In this document: in pieces, positions 42,570-51,306 of the stretch
How the letters are laid out: each line of letters begins with the position of its first letter
Numbering within the stretch: position 1 is the stretch's first letter
Source: Sphingorhabdus sp. EL138
GTDB taxonomy: Bacteria > Pseudomonadota > Alphaproteobacteria > Sphingomonadales > Sphingomonadaceae
DNA: 64,000 nucleotides
Assembly: GCF_945890115.1 (NCBI RefSeq)
Contig: NZ_CAMDCK010000001.1
Location: forward strand, 147,020-211,019
Direction of reading: 5' to 3'
Made by a program: the position numbers and the translations under genes
The notes under the pieces: model-generated
The model's database searches: none
The model's input: the letters and a program-made list of their open reading frames with translations, nothing else
Told to the model about the DNA's origin: nothing

Positions 42570-44507
42570 ATGGCCAAAATACGTAAGATAATATTGGGCA
42601 GCGTTGCCGTCGTGGCGATTGGCGGTGGCCTTGTCTACGGTTGGCAACAATATCGTGACAAAAGCATCATGGACGATTCACGCGTTGCGCAAGTTTCGTC
42701 CGATGCTGAAGTCACGTCCGGCCCTGCCAATATATTATTGTGGGGCGATACCCATCTTCATACCGCCAATTCCATCGATGCCTTTGGCTTTGGCGTAAAG
42801 CTTGGACCAGAAGAAGCACTGCGTTTCGCGCGCGGAGAAGAGGTTGTGTCGACGGGTGGAATGAAAGCCAAGTTGGAACGACCGCTTGATTTTCTTGTGA
42901 TCGCGGATCACTCCGGCGGGCTTGGCGCAACCAAGGCGCTTTACGATGCCCCCGGATTTCTCGTCCGCGACCCCACGCTGAAGCGTTGGCACACCGAAAT
43001 GCATAAGGGGCCAGAGGGCATGCAGCGCGTGACCGGCGAACTCATCGACCGTGCGGGCCGCAACACGCTTCCCGCTGCGCTGACCGATCCCGAAAGACAG
43101 CGCAAGACGGGGACCCGCATCTGGACGGGTCATAGCACGCTTGTCGAACGCTATAATGAGCCCGGCAAGTTCACCGCCTTCATGGGCTTTGAATATACGT
43201 TGATGCCCGGCGGCAATAATTTGCACCGCGTCGTTATGTTCCGCGATGGTAAAAGCCGCACCGACAAGGTTCTGCCCTACGACCCTGGCCAAGGCGACAC
43301 GCCGGTCAGCCAATTGTGGGACTATATGGACAATTATGAGAAGGTCACTGGCGGTAAGGTGCTGGCGATTCCGCATAATAGCAACCTGTCCAATGGTCTG
43401 ATGTTCGAATTGGTTGGTCCTGATGGTGGGCCCATGACGGCAGCTTATGCACGGCGGCGCGCGGCGCGCGAGCCAGTGACCGAAATCACGCAAATCAAGG
43501 GCGATAGTGAATCGCATCCATTTTTGTCGCCCAACGACGAATTCTCCGGTTTCGGCACCGCAGGCTGGGACCGTGGCAATTTGACTATGCAGGCCAAGAA
43601 GAAGCCGCAGGATTATGCGGGCGAATATATTCGTGAGGCGTTAAAGCGTGGCTTGGCGATTGAAGCGCGCACTGGCGTAAATCCCTATAAATTCGGGGTC
43701 ATCGGATCAACCGACAGCCATACGGCGCTGGCCACAGGCGACGAAGATAATTTTTTTGGCAAGCATTCCGGCGGTGAGCCAAATGCCGACCGTGCTTCGC
43801 AGGCCCAGAATCTTGGGACAAGGGAAGGACGTATTGGTTGGCACTATCTGGCGGGTGGCTATGCCGCCGTATGGGCCACAGCGAACACACGGGCCGCGAT
43901 ATTTGACGCCATGATGCGGCGCGAGGTGTACGCCACAACTGGTCCACGCATGACAGTGCGTTTCTTTGGCGGTTGGGGCTTTAATGACACGGATTTCGCA
44001 GGCGACTGGGTAAAGACCGGATATGCCAAGGGCGTGCCGATGGGCGCAGACCTGAAGCCCGGCAACGGCGCGCCAAAGTTCATGATTTCTGCGTTGAAAG
44101 ACCCGATGGGCGCAAATCTTGATCGCGTTCAGGTCGTCAAAGGCTGGGTGGATTCTTCCGGCAAATTGCAGGAAAAGATTTTCGACGTTGTCTGGGGCGA
44201 TGCAGACAAAAGGCGCAAGGGTGCCAATGGCAAAGTCCCGAAGGTAGGCGACACTGTAAACATCGCAAAGGCGAGCTATACCAACAGCATTGGCGATCCG
44301 GAATTGCGGACGGTGTGGACCGATCCGGAATTTAACGGCAGTGTCCGCGCATTTTATTATGTGCGGGTCATCGAGATACCGACGCCGCGCTGGGTGTTGT
44401 TTGATGCCTTGCGTTATGGTGCAAAATTGCTGCCGGGAACGGAGTTAAAGGCGCAGGAGCGGGCCTATTCGTCACCCATTTGGTATAACCCCAAAAAAGC
44501 CAGCTAG
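42570..44507 (+). CDS. DUF3604 domain protein, membrane-anchored
   Basis: 645 residues from ATG 42570, with GGGAGAG upstream. The N-terminus is a signal anchor (IILGSVAVVAIGGGLVYGW). The rest is one DUF3604 domain with PHP-like metal motifs: LWGDTHLHTANSIDA, VIADHSGGLG, IPHNSNLSNG, SNxN and GSTDSHTAL. The His and Asp pattern suggests a periplasmic metal-dependent hydrolase. No substrate is known to me. It follows the hydroxylase gene by 66 bases. Confidence 0.88.
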   Translation: MAKIRKIILGSVAVVAIGGGLVYGWQQYRDKSIMDDSRVAQVSSDAEVTSGPANILLWGDTHLHTANSIDAFGFGVKLGPEEALRFARGEEVVSTGGMKAKLERPLDFLVIADHSGGLGATKALYDAPGFLVRDPTLKRWHTEMHKGPEGMQRVTGELIDRAGRNTLPAALTDPERQRKTGTRIWTGHSTLVERYNEPGKFTAFMGFEYTLMPGGNNLHRVVMFRDGKSRTDKVLPYDPGQGDTPVSQLWDYMDNYEKVTGGKVLAIPHNSNLSNGLMFELVGPDGGPMTAAYARRRAAREPVTEITQIKGDSESHPFLSPNDEFSGFGTAGWDRGNLTMQAKKKPQDYAGEYIREALKRGLAIEARTGVNPYKFGVIGSTDSHTALATGDEDNFFGKHSGGEPNADRASQAQNLGTREGRIGWHYLAGGYAAVWATANTRAAIFDAMMRREVYATTGPRMTVRFFGGWGFNDTDFAGDWVKTGYAKGVPMGADLKPGNGAPKFMISALKDPMGANLDRVQVVKGWVDSSGKLQEKIFDVVWGDADKRRKGANGKVPKVGDTVNIAKASYTNSIGDPELRTVWTDPEFNGSVRAFYYVRVIEIPTPRWVLFDALRYGAKLLPGTELKAQERAYSSPIWYNPKKAS

Positions 44508-44510
44508 CGC

Positions 44511-44999
44511 CTAATCAAAGTCCAACCCTGATAGCGCGGATTCAGGGTCTGATATGCCCATCAAGCGGCGCATGGCTAACCGCGCGAGCCGCTGTGTTTC
44601 GGTTTTGCGTCGTGCAGGGGCAAGCGGCACCAAGGCCGCTGGCCGCGCGATTTCGGCATCATAAGCGTCGGCGATGATCAATCCGGCGCGTTCGGGTATG
44701 AACGCATCATTTTGCAGCGGGCTAACATCGAAACCGGCGGGCACTGCCCAGAAAAAGCGATCACAATATTCAAGATATTCTGGCCATTTCTGATCACCCA
44801 AAAGATCGGCGCGCGCACATTTGATTTCGACGATGATAATCTCGCCATTATTGCTGAGACCCATGAGATCAGCGCGGCGATTGTTGCGCAGGCTAACCTC
44901 GGGTTGCACGACAATCTGGTTGCGCAAGAATAGCCGCGAAACGCCACGCGCTACCGCAGGTGCACCGGAAATCGATGCAACATTAAGGGCCTGATCCAT
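44511..44999 (-). CDS. mmcB: MmcB family DNA repair protein
   Basis: 162 residues. A PD-(D/E)xK nuclease-like core is visible: RRADLMGLSNNGEIIIVEIK (Asp and ExK) and CARADLLGDQKWPEYLEYCDRFFWAVP, with key stretch DQKWPEYLEYCDRF. In Caulobacter MmcB is an SOS-linked repair protein (mitomycin C sensitivity). The C-terminus is variable. No LexA box was confirmed upstream. Confidence 0.88.
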   Translation of the reverse strand: MDQALNVASISGAPAVARGVSRLFLRNQIVVQPEVSLRNNRRADLMGLSNNGEIIIVEIKCARADLLGDQKWPEYLEYCDRFFWAVPAGFDVSPLQNDAFIPERAGLIIADAYDAEIARPAALVPLAPARRKTETQRLARLAMRRLMGISDPESALSGLDFD

Positions 45000-45033
45000 A
45001 ATCTACCCTAGAACGAAAAGTGAACAAAATAAA

Positions 45034-45049
45034 GGCCCCTTATGGGGCC
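45034..45049 (-). terminator. Terminator after the cell wall hydrolase gene
   Basis: On the minus strand GGCCCC-ATAA-GGGGCC is followed by TTTATTTTGTT, a good intrinsic terminator. It lies 27 bases after the stop of the hydrolase gene and just before mmcB. Confidence 0.8.
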
Positions 45050-45075
45050 CTTATCGTTCATTGCGGTCGCGAAGA

Positions 45076-45783
45076 TCAGCGGTAGAAGATATGATTGTCC
45101 ACGCTGCCGATCCGCGTCAAACGCCATCCTGGCGAAACATGACGGGCGTGGAAGAATAATGCGCCTTCAACGGAGCTTTTCCATTTATTATCAAGCGCAA
45201 TGTTGGTGATCGCGACGGCGTTGCGCCAATGCACGCTGTCCGTTTGGATCGACGGCAATCTTGAGCCGCGAACAAAGGAAAACTGACCCTTTTGGAAGAC
45301 AACGCCGCATAATGTCGTGGGAAAGCGACCCGAATTGGCGCGGGCCAGTACCACACGGGCCACAGCCAATTGACCAGCAAGCGTCTCGCCCCTGGCTTCG
45401 AAATAGACCGCGCTGGCAAGGCACCGCTCTTCTTTGCTTAAGCTGTCATCCATATCCTGCGTGCGCACCAGATGGGTGAGTGAGGATGCAGTTGTTGCAT
45501 CGACATCATTGGGGCTTAGGGTCGATTTCGGCATGAGGCCGTTGCTTGGCGTATACACAATGTCGCCATTGTCGGCGCGCGTGACGGTCACCTTATTCCT
45601 GTTCGCCAGATCCAACTGCGCCTGTTCGGCGGCGGTCTGCGTAGGGTCAATGATGCTGGTGTCGGCACGGAACTGTGTGCCTTCGTCATTACCAAAAGCA
45701 AATCCTGCTTCAGCAGTAATGACTGCGGAAATCAGGGTACAAGATATGGCTACCAAAGAGGCAGCCCGAAAAAATTTCAACAT
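45076..45783 (-). CDS. Cell wall hydrolase (SleB family)
   Basis: 235 residues: a signal peptide (LVAISCTLISAVITAEA), a variable linker and a C-terminal SleB/Hydrolase_2 domain with EERCLASAVYFEARGE (catalytic Glu), LAGQLAVARVVLARANSGRFP, VVFQKGQFSFV and ALFFHARHVSPGW. It probably cleaves peptidoglycan in the periplasm. A terminator follows. The upstream gap at 45784-45950 holds a GGGCAC/GTGCCC hairpin at 45876-45894 and no gene. Confidence 0.92.
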   Translation of the reverse strand: MLKFFRAASLVAISCTLISAVITAEAGFAFGNDEGTQFRADTSIIDPTQTAAEQAQLDLANRNKVTVTRADNGDIVYTPSNGLMPKSTLSPNDVDATTASSLTHLVRTQDMDDSLSKEERCLASAVYFEARGETLAGQLAVARVVLARANSGRFPTTLCGVVFQKGQFSFVRGSRLPSIQTDSVHWRNAVAITNIALDNKWKSSVEGALFFHARHVSPGWRLTRIGSVDNHIFYR

Positions 45784-45950
45784 GTAACATACATTAATGC
45801 GGCGGCACCAACTGACGAAACTCTATTAGTTTGTTATACTTCGTCTTTTGTTGCATCCGACTTGCGTGTTTGTCTGGGCACTCCATTTGTGCCCGATATG
45901 ACAACCTTCGCTACTCAATGAATGCGGATTGATGGCGCAGCGCAGCAAAG

Positions 45951-46292
45951 TCAAACAAACATGGTCAGAAGTCCGTTCAACCGTGCATCGGACGCGACAT
46001 CCAGTTCAAATACCCACAAATCCGGGTCACGCGCACAACGTTTTTGCCAATAATCCTGCACCGCAATTCCAGTATATTCTTTTAAATCCGTCATTTGCCA
46101 AGCGGTCTGGCCGTGTAATGACGGATAGCGTTCGTATAATTTGGGGTCCGTGCCGCGAACCTGCCCGACAAGCAATATCGCACCAGAGACCGCATCGCCC
46201 TTTTTCAGAACAGTGGCGAAGTCACCTTCGGCTTCCACCATGCGCTTGATGGCGGAGATAAGAACGCCGCTGGCAAGCCGCGGCTCAATCAA
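45951..46292 (-). CDS. DUF1491 family protein
   Basis: 113 residues from a TTG that overlaps the ptsN stop (TTGA). DUF1491 marks are EPRLASGVLISAIKRMVEAEGDFATVLKKGD (SAIKRMVEAEGDFA), LKEYTGIAVQDYWQKRCARDPDLWVFEL (DYWQKRCARDPDLW). The family is small, alphaproteobacterial and without known function. It is translationally linked to ptsN. Confidence 0.88.
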   Translation of the reverse strand: MIEPRLASGVLISAIKRMVEAEGDFATVLKKGDAVSGAILLVGQVRGTDPKLYERYPSLHGQTAWQMTDLKEYTGIAVQDYWQKRCARDPDLWVFELDVASDARLNGLLTMFV

Positions 46293-46756
46293 GCGGCGTC
46301 ACGCTCTTCAGACAAAGTCAGGACCGCAAACATCGCCGACGAATCTGCGGCGCCACGCAATTGCGCGCGAAATTTCTCATCCCGAAACAGGCGTGAAACC
46401 TCCGCCAATGCACGCAAATGCGATGCACCGTCCTGCGCCGGTGAAACAAGTGCGCAGACCAGATCAACTGGCTCATCGTCGACCGCATCATAAGGCACTG
46501 GTTTTAACAGCCGAACAAATACGGCAACGGGCATGTCGATACCTGAGACTTTGCAATGGGGAATCGCTGTTCCGCCGCCAAAACCTGTCGGGCCAAGGCG
46601 CTCGCGCTCAATCATGCCGTCCAGAACGGCATGGGCGTCGACAAAATAATTTTCAGCCGCGATGACCGATAGCTGCGCCAACAGGTCGGATTTACCCGAA
46701 CATAGCATGTCAGCAGCAACGGCCCCCTCAACGAGCCTAGTAGAAAGTCGAATCAT
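46289..46756 (-). CDS. ptsN: Nitrogen PTS IIA component
   Basis: 155 residues with a PTS EIIA type-2 domain. The phosphorylated His is in GTAIPHCKV, preceded by ERERLGPTGFGGG, and VDLVCALVSPAQDGASHL follows. EIIA-Ntr is a regulatory phosphocarrier that affects potassium, nitrogen and envelope control. It lies downstream of hpf in the order hpf-ptsN, typical of proteobacteria, and overlaps the DUF1491 gene. Confidence 0.95.
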   Translation of the reverse strand: MIRLSTRLVEGAVAADMLCSGKSDLLAQLSVIAAENYFVDAHAVLDGMIERERLGPTGFGGGTAIPHCKVSGIDMPVAVFVRLLKPVPYDAVDDEPVDLVCALVSPAQDGASHLRALAEVSRLFRDEKFRAQLRGAADSSAMFAVLTLSEERDAA

Positions 46757-46843
46757 ATTTTGTTCAAAAGCGCCCAGTGCGACCGCAGCGCAATCCCTAA
46801 ATACCTGAAATGGTGTAGAAAATGAATTCTCGTCAGCCGAGGT

Positions 46844-47419
46844 CTAAGGTGCAGATTTTGGTTCAACCCACCCGATCGTGCCGTCTTCGCGGCGGTAAAC
46901 CATATTATGCCGCCCAGTTCCAGTGTTTTTGAATAGGAGGGCAGGGGTATTGCGTAAATCCATGAGCATAACCGCATCGGAAACCGTTGATTCAGGAATA
47001 TCCACGCTCATTTCCGCCACAATCACGGGGGCATCGGATAAGGGCACTTCTTCCTCACCATCACCTGCATCAAACACGGTATACGCGGCTTCCTCTTGCG
47101 CCATCGCATAAGCAGTTTGTTCATGGCGATCCTGCAGTCGGCGCATATAACGGCGCAATTGTTTCTCAATACGTTCGGCGGCACGGTCAAAGGCAACATG
47201 CGCATCCTGTGCTTCGCCGCGCCCTTTCAGGACGAGGCCCTGCATCACATGCATCACAATATCGCTGGTAAAGCCGTCATGCGGCGCACGGCCAAAGGTT
47301 GCATGTGATGATAATGATTTGGCGAAGTATTTTTCGGCAATGGAACCAAGTCGTGTTTCCACATGGGTTTGGAGCGCTGCACCGGTGTCGACCTGATGTC
47401 CTGAAACCCTAATGTCCAA
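46844..47419 (-). CDS. hpf: Ribosome hibernation factor HPF, long form
   Basis: 191 residues from a TTG at 47419, chosen because AAGGAG lies a proper distance before it; the longer open frame has no ATG with such a site. The N-terminal HPF/RaiA domain has DIRVSGHQVDTGAALQTHVE and the RNA-binding RAAERIEKQLRRYMRRL. The C-terminal dimerisation domain has SDAVMLMDLRNTPALLFKN and WVEPK. The long form dimerises ribosomes into inactive 100S particles in stationary phase. Confidence 0.93.
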   Translation of the reverse strand: MDIRVSGHQVDTGAALQTHVETRLGSIAEKYFAKSLSSHATFGRAPHDGFTSDIVMHVMQGLVLKGRGEAQDAHVAFDRAAERIEKQLRRYMRRLQDRHEQTAYAMAQEEAAYTVFDAGDGEEEVPLSDAPVIVAEMSVDIPESTVSDAVMLMDLRNTPALLFKNTGTGRHNMVYRREDGTIGWVEPKSAP

Positions 47420-47436
47420 TGCCCGTCTCCTTTTTG

Positions 47437-48144
47437 TTAAAGCGCTGATCCCGGCTGGAGCCAAAGCGCGTCCTTAATCTTTGCAACAAATTCGGCATGG
47501 CGCACCAATTCCTCCGTTGAGGCAGAATGTGCGCGCGCTGGTCGAAATGTTTTCAATGTCTGAACTTTATTAACGTCCATTTGGCCGCTTATTTTATGCG
47601 CGTTATCATCGTCGGCAAGGCCAAGGCCAATTTGCCGACCACCCGTCAGTTCAATATATAATTGCGCAAGCAATTCGGCATCCAACAACGCGCCATGCTT
47701 TACGCGGTGGCTACGGTCGATGCCATAACGGGTGCACAAGGCATCTAAAGACAGCTTCGCGCCGGGATTTTTAACCCGTGCCAACGCCACTGTGTCAACC
47801 ATACGGTCCATCGACACAGGCGGACGACCGCAATGCTGCAATTCGTGATTGAGAAAGCCAAAATCAAAGCTGGCATTATGCGCAACGAGCGGACTGTCGC
47901 CTAAAAACGCCAGCAGCTCATCCGCCTTTTCACCAAAAGCAGGTTTGTCAGACAGAAAACGGTCCGAAAGGCCGTGCACATTCTCGGCGGCGGCGGGCAT
48001 CGGGCGCTGTGGGTTGAAATATGCGTGGTAATGCTTGCCTGTCATCACCCGGCTGACCATTTCGATGCAGCCAATCTCGACCATGCGATCCCCGCTTGCA
48101 GGGTCAAAGCCAGTCGTTTCCGTATCGAATATAATTTCACGCAT
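47437..48144 (-). CDS. dnaQ: DNA polymerase III epsilon subunit
   Basis: 235 residues from ATG 48144 (MREIIFDTETTGFD); the upstream frame runs into coaE. The DEDDh exonuclease motifs are all present: FDTETTG, HNASFDFGFLNHEL and HGALLDAELLA with the preceding SHRVKHGA. It is the proofreading 3'-5' exonuclease of the replicative polymerase. It is the last gene of the PPSR-maf-aroE-coaE-dnaQ operon. Confidence 0.96.
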   Translation of the reverse strand: MREIIFDTETTGFDPASGDRMVEIGCIEMVSRVMTGKHYHAYFNPQRPMPAAAENVHGLSDRFLSDKPAFGEKADELLAFLGDSPLVAHNASFDFGFLNHELQHCGRPPVSMDRMVDTVALARVKNPGAKLSLDALCTRYGIDRSHRVKHGALLDAELLAQLYIELTGGRQIGLGLADDDNAHKISGQMDVNKVQTLKTFRPARAHSASTEELVRHAEFVAKIKDALWLQPGSAL

Positions 48145-48175
48145 TCTGATAGTAGATGTGAGCCTGTTTGCAGGC

Positions 48176-48775
48176 TTATGCAAGACCCAAGCGCAGCTTT
48201 TTGACAAGAGCGCGCACATCGGCCCGCGTTTCGATGATATCCTTGCCTGTATCAATGACATGGTCCGCACGCGCGCGCTTGTCGGCATCATCCATTTGTA
48301 ACGCCAGAATATGTTCAAACTTGTCTGGGGTCATATTTGGCCGTGCAAGGACGCGTTCACGTTGAACGGCGGCAGGTGCACTTACAACGACGACCGTATC
48401 GACCCCAGCCTGCCCACCCTTTTCAAACAATAAGGGGATGTCGAACAATATCATGTCCGCGCCCTCATGCGATTCCAGAAACGCTTTCCGGCGTTCGCCC
48501 ACGGCGGGATGAATAATCGATTCCAACAGTGCCAACCGGTCGCGGTCGCCAAAAACAGCCGCACCAAGCGCTTGACGGTCGACGCCCTGCGGCCCCGTCG
48601 TGCCGGGAAAAGCAGATTCAATTGCGGGCACCAGCGCACCATTAGCCTTTTGCAAGTCATGCACCGCGGCATCAGCGTCAAAAACCGGCACGCCTTCATC
48701 GGCAAACATCAACGCGACCGCCGATTTGCCCATGCCGATTGAGCCGGTCAGGCCAATGATCATCGGCTTTTTCAT
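48176..48775 (-). CDS. coaE: Dephospho-CoA kinase
   Basis: 199 residues. The P-loop is [28 protein letters not shown] and [25 protein letters not shown] ([11 protein letters not shown]) are the family marks. It makes coenzyme A in the last step of synthesis. Its ATG overlaps the aroE stop (ATGA). Confidence 0.96.
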   Translation of the reverse strand: MKKPMIIGLTGSIGMGKSAVALMFADEGVPVFDADAAVHDLQKANGALVPAIESAFPGTTGPQGVDRQALGAAVFGDRDRLALLESIIHPAVGERRKAFLESHEGADMILFDIPLLFEKGGQAGVDTVVVVSAPAAVQRERVLARPNMTPDKFEHILALQMDDADKRARADHVIDTGKDIIETRADVRALVKKLRLGLA

Positions 48776-49581
48776 TTCAGCAACAATGCCCGCAATGCAT
48801 CCTCACCATCTTCAGGCGGCGCAACGCCGAAAAACAATTCAAACGCGATTGCTGCCTGCCCCACTAGCATTTCAAGGCCATCGACCGTTTCCAATGCGCG
48901 CAGACGCGCCGCTTTTAACAATGGCGTTTCTATCGGCGCGTAGACAAGGTCATAGACAATGGCATGTTCCGGCAAGGGAGAAAGGTCTATCTCAAGCGCT
49001 TCCTGCCCAACCATGCCCAAAGGGCTTGCGTTCACAAGCAAGGCTGCATCCGGCAAGCGCGCGTCAAAGCCAATCACTTTGCCTTTCAACCCAAAATGCG
49101 CGAGCAAAGCTGCTGCCTTCAAACCGTTGCGGGCAATCAAAACGACGTCCCCTACATCAGCCTGCGCCAAGGCGTAGAGCACGGCGCGCGCCGCGCCGCC
49201 TGCACCAATGACGACAGCCGTCGCACCTGATAACGGGATATCAGCAATTGGGCCATAAAAACCGCCCACATCCGTATTGGTCGCGACAAGCGCGCCGGCG
49301 TCATTGCGAAATACCGTGTTAATCGCGCCGATAGAGTTGCGCACATCGCCCGGGTCAGCCACAAAATCAAGCGCCGCAATTTTGTGCGGTATCGTGATAT
49401 TGCACCCGCGCCATGCGGCATCGGCCGCGCGCTCGGCAAAATAACGTTCCAAATCATCGGGCAGCACCGCATGCGCTCGATAATCACGGACCAACCCCAA
49501 TAGTTGAAGCCAAAAATTGTGAATCAGCGGTGATTTGGAATGTGATATCGGGTGCCCGATCACTTCGGCATAATAAGTCAT
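48772..49581 (-). CDS. aroE: Shikimate dehydrogenase
   Basis: 269 residues with the shikimate site [30 protein letters not shown] (catalytic Lys), NTDVGGF, the NADP loop [16 protein letters not shown] and LVNASPLGM. It reduces 3-dehydroshikimate with NADPH in the aromatic pathway. It overlaps maf upstream and coaE downstream by four bases each. Confidence 0.96.
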   Translation of the reverse strand: MTYYAEVIGHPISHSKSPLIHNFWLQLLGLVRDYRAHAVLPDDLERYFAERAADAAWRGCNITIPHKIAALDFVADPGDVRNSIGAINTVFRNDAGALVATNTDVGGFYGPIADIPLSGATAVVIGAGGAARAVLYALAQADVGDVVLIARNGLKAAALLAHFGLKGKVIGFDARLPDAALLVNASPLGMVGQEALEIDLSPLPEHAIVYDLVYAPIETPLLKAARLRALETVDGLEMLVGQAAIAFELFFGVAPPEDGEDALRALLLK

Positions 49582-50174
49582 GTCGGTAAAAGGCCTCTCA
49601 ATCGCAGATAATCAAGCAGCGGAAGCAAAGGCATTCCGATGATCGTAAACTGGCTGCCGCTAACACTGGCGAACAATTGCGCGCCTTCGGCTTCAATCCG
49701 GTAGCAGCCGACACAGTGGCGGATTTCATTCCAATAGGTTTCGACATAATGATCAATATATTCGGGGCTTAAGCGGCGCATCGTCATTTGCGCGGTGTCG
49801 ATAATGCGCCAGACTGGTTCGCCATGCTCACAGATAACGGCCGCGCTGATGAGCCGATGCACCTTGCCCGAAAGCTGCGCCAGATGGGCGCGGGCATCGT
49901 CAGCTGTTTCGGGTTTGTCAAAAATATATCCGTCGGCGCCAACGCAAATCTGGTCGCACCCCAGCACCATCTTTGTTGGAAATTTGCGGGACAGCTTGCG
50001 CGCCTTTGCCTCTGCCAAGGCATCGGCAATATCGCGGGGCTTAGCGCCAGCTTGGGCGAGCGATGCCTTGATACTTTGCTCATCGACCAAGGCTGGAACC
50101 GCCTCTACCGATACCCCTGCCGCGTTCAACATCGCGATCCGTCCGGCGCTTTGGGACGCAAGGATAAGGGTCAC
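49578..50174 (-). CDS. maf: Maf-like nucleotide pyrophosphatase
   Basis: 198 residues from a GTG overlapping the PPSR stop. Maf marks: LILASQSAGRIAML, ALAEAKARKLSRKFP, VLGCDQICV, FDKPETADDARAHLAQLSGK (here PETADDARAHLAQLSG) and ETYWNEIRHCVGCYRIEAEG. The more common SxSPRR is SQSAGR here. It hydrolyses modified nucleoside triphosphates as a house-cleaning enzyme. Confidence 0.92.
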   Translation of the reverse strand: MTLILASQSAGRIAMLNAAGVSVEAVPALVDEQSIKASLAQAGAKPRDIADALAEAKARKLSRKFPTKMVLGCDQICVGADGYIFDKPETADDARAHLAQLSGKVHRLISAAVICEHGEPVWRIIDTAQMTMRRLSPEYIDHYVETYWNEIRHCVGCYRIEAEGAQLFASVSGSQFTIIGMPLLPLLDYLRLRGLLPT

Positions 50175-51004
50175 GATTCCTCCGCCTGCGCCATTTCGCG
50201 CGCGTTGAACAAATTGATAATCGCTGCGGCACTTTCCTCGATTGACCGCCGCGTTACGTCCAACACTGGCCAGCCATTGTCCGCAAATATACGCCGTGCA
50301 TGGGCGACTTCGGCACGCACTTTTTCCTCATCCACATAATCTGTATCTGGCGACTGGTTCAGCGACAGCAGGCGGTTGCGACGGACTTGAATCAAACGCT
50401 CTGCACCTGTGACAAGGCCAATGACTATGGGGTGCTTCAGTTGAAACAATATCGGTGGTGGCGGCGATTCCAGCACGATCGGGATATTCGCCGTCTTATA
50501 TCCCCGGTTGGCGAGATAAATGCTCGTCGGCGTTTTTGAGGTCCGCGACACCCCCGTCAACACAATGTCCGCCTCTTCCCAATTTTGTGCATTAATGCCG
50601 TCGTCATGGGCAATGGTGAACTGAACGGCATCGACGCGCGCAAAATAAGCAGCATCCATGACATGTTGTCGACCTGGGCGTGCTTTGGCCTCTTGGCCCA
50701 ACATGTTCGACATGGCATCGCTGACCACATCAAGCGCAGCAACCGCGGGCAAGCCCAAAACCCTGCATCTCGTTTCCAATTTGCGCCGGATATCCCGGTT
50801 CACCAAAGTGAACAGCACAAGTCCGGGATTTGCGGCTATATCGATTAATATCCGGTCCAATTGGCTTTCCGAACGCACCATTGGCCAGAAATGCTTTACC
50901 ACATCCTCTGCACCGTCAAACTGCACCAAGGCGGCCTTGGCGATATTTTCCAAGGTTTCGCCGGTGGAGTCCGATAACAAGTGTAAATGAAAACGCTGGC
51001 TCAT
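50171..51004 (-). CDS. ppsR: PEP synthase regulatory protein (kinase/pyrophosphorylase)
   Basis: 277 residues with the DUF299 marks LHLLSDSTGETLENIAKAAL, VLTGVSRTSKTPTSIYLANRG (P-loop GVSRTSKT) and GLVTGAERLIQVRRNRL. In E. coli the homologue controls PEP synthase by ADP-dependent phosphorylation and Pi-dependent dephosphorylation. It is the first gene left of the origin and heads a five-gene operon with four-base overlaps. A homologue flanks the Caulobacter origin in the same position. Confidence 0.94.
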   Translation of the reverse strand: MSQRFHLHLLSDSTGETLENIAKAALVQFDGAEDVVKHFWPMVRSESQLDRILIDIAANPGLVLFTLVNRDIRRKLETRCRVLGLPAVAALDVVSDAMSNMLGQEAKARPGRQHVMDAAYFARVDAVQFTIAHDDGINAQNWEEADIVLTGVSRTSKTPTSIYLANRGYKTANIPIVLESPPPPILFQLKHPIVIGLVTGAERLIQVRRNRLLSLNQSPDTDYVDEEKVRAEVAHARRIFADNGWPVLDVTRRSIEESAAAIINLFNAREMAQAEES

Positions 51005-51306
51005 GGCTGACAGCCTTGTTGGCAGCTTGGGGATAAATCAAGGGACAAGTTTTGCATGGTGAATTCTTGTCCGTTACCCGGAATGTACCGTTCGATTCGG
51101 ACACAGGCTGTCCACAACCAAAAACCATTATGCACAGCTTGTGGATAATGGGGAATAAATTTGCGACTCTGGCCCTATCCTTCTGTCTGCACGCGTCAAG
51201 CTGTTGGCAATATCCGCAAAAGCTTTTAAGGGCCCGACTATCAACAGCGCATCATCTCTCATCATCCTTTATATAAATATATATTTTGATTGGATCTCGT
51301 CCCTTT
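51005..51306. other. Chromosomal replication origin (oriC), predicted
   Basis: This 302-base gap has no gene. It holds TTATGCACA (51128-51136) and TGTGGATAA (51140-51148), two consensus DnaA boxes in inverted orientation three bases apart. A one-mismatch box TGGGGATAA lies at 51028-51036. GANTC sites stand at 51094 (GATTC) and 51165 (GACTC), and an uninterrupted AT tract of 23 bases at 51268-51290 is a likely unwinding element. It sits between PPSR and hemE, as in Caulobacter, and genes on both sides point away from it. Confidence 0.85.

Noticed and set aside
45876..45894. Hairpin GGGCAC/GTGCCC as terminator for the DUF1491 gene
   Set aside because: The stem has only six pairs and no U-tract follows on the minus strand.
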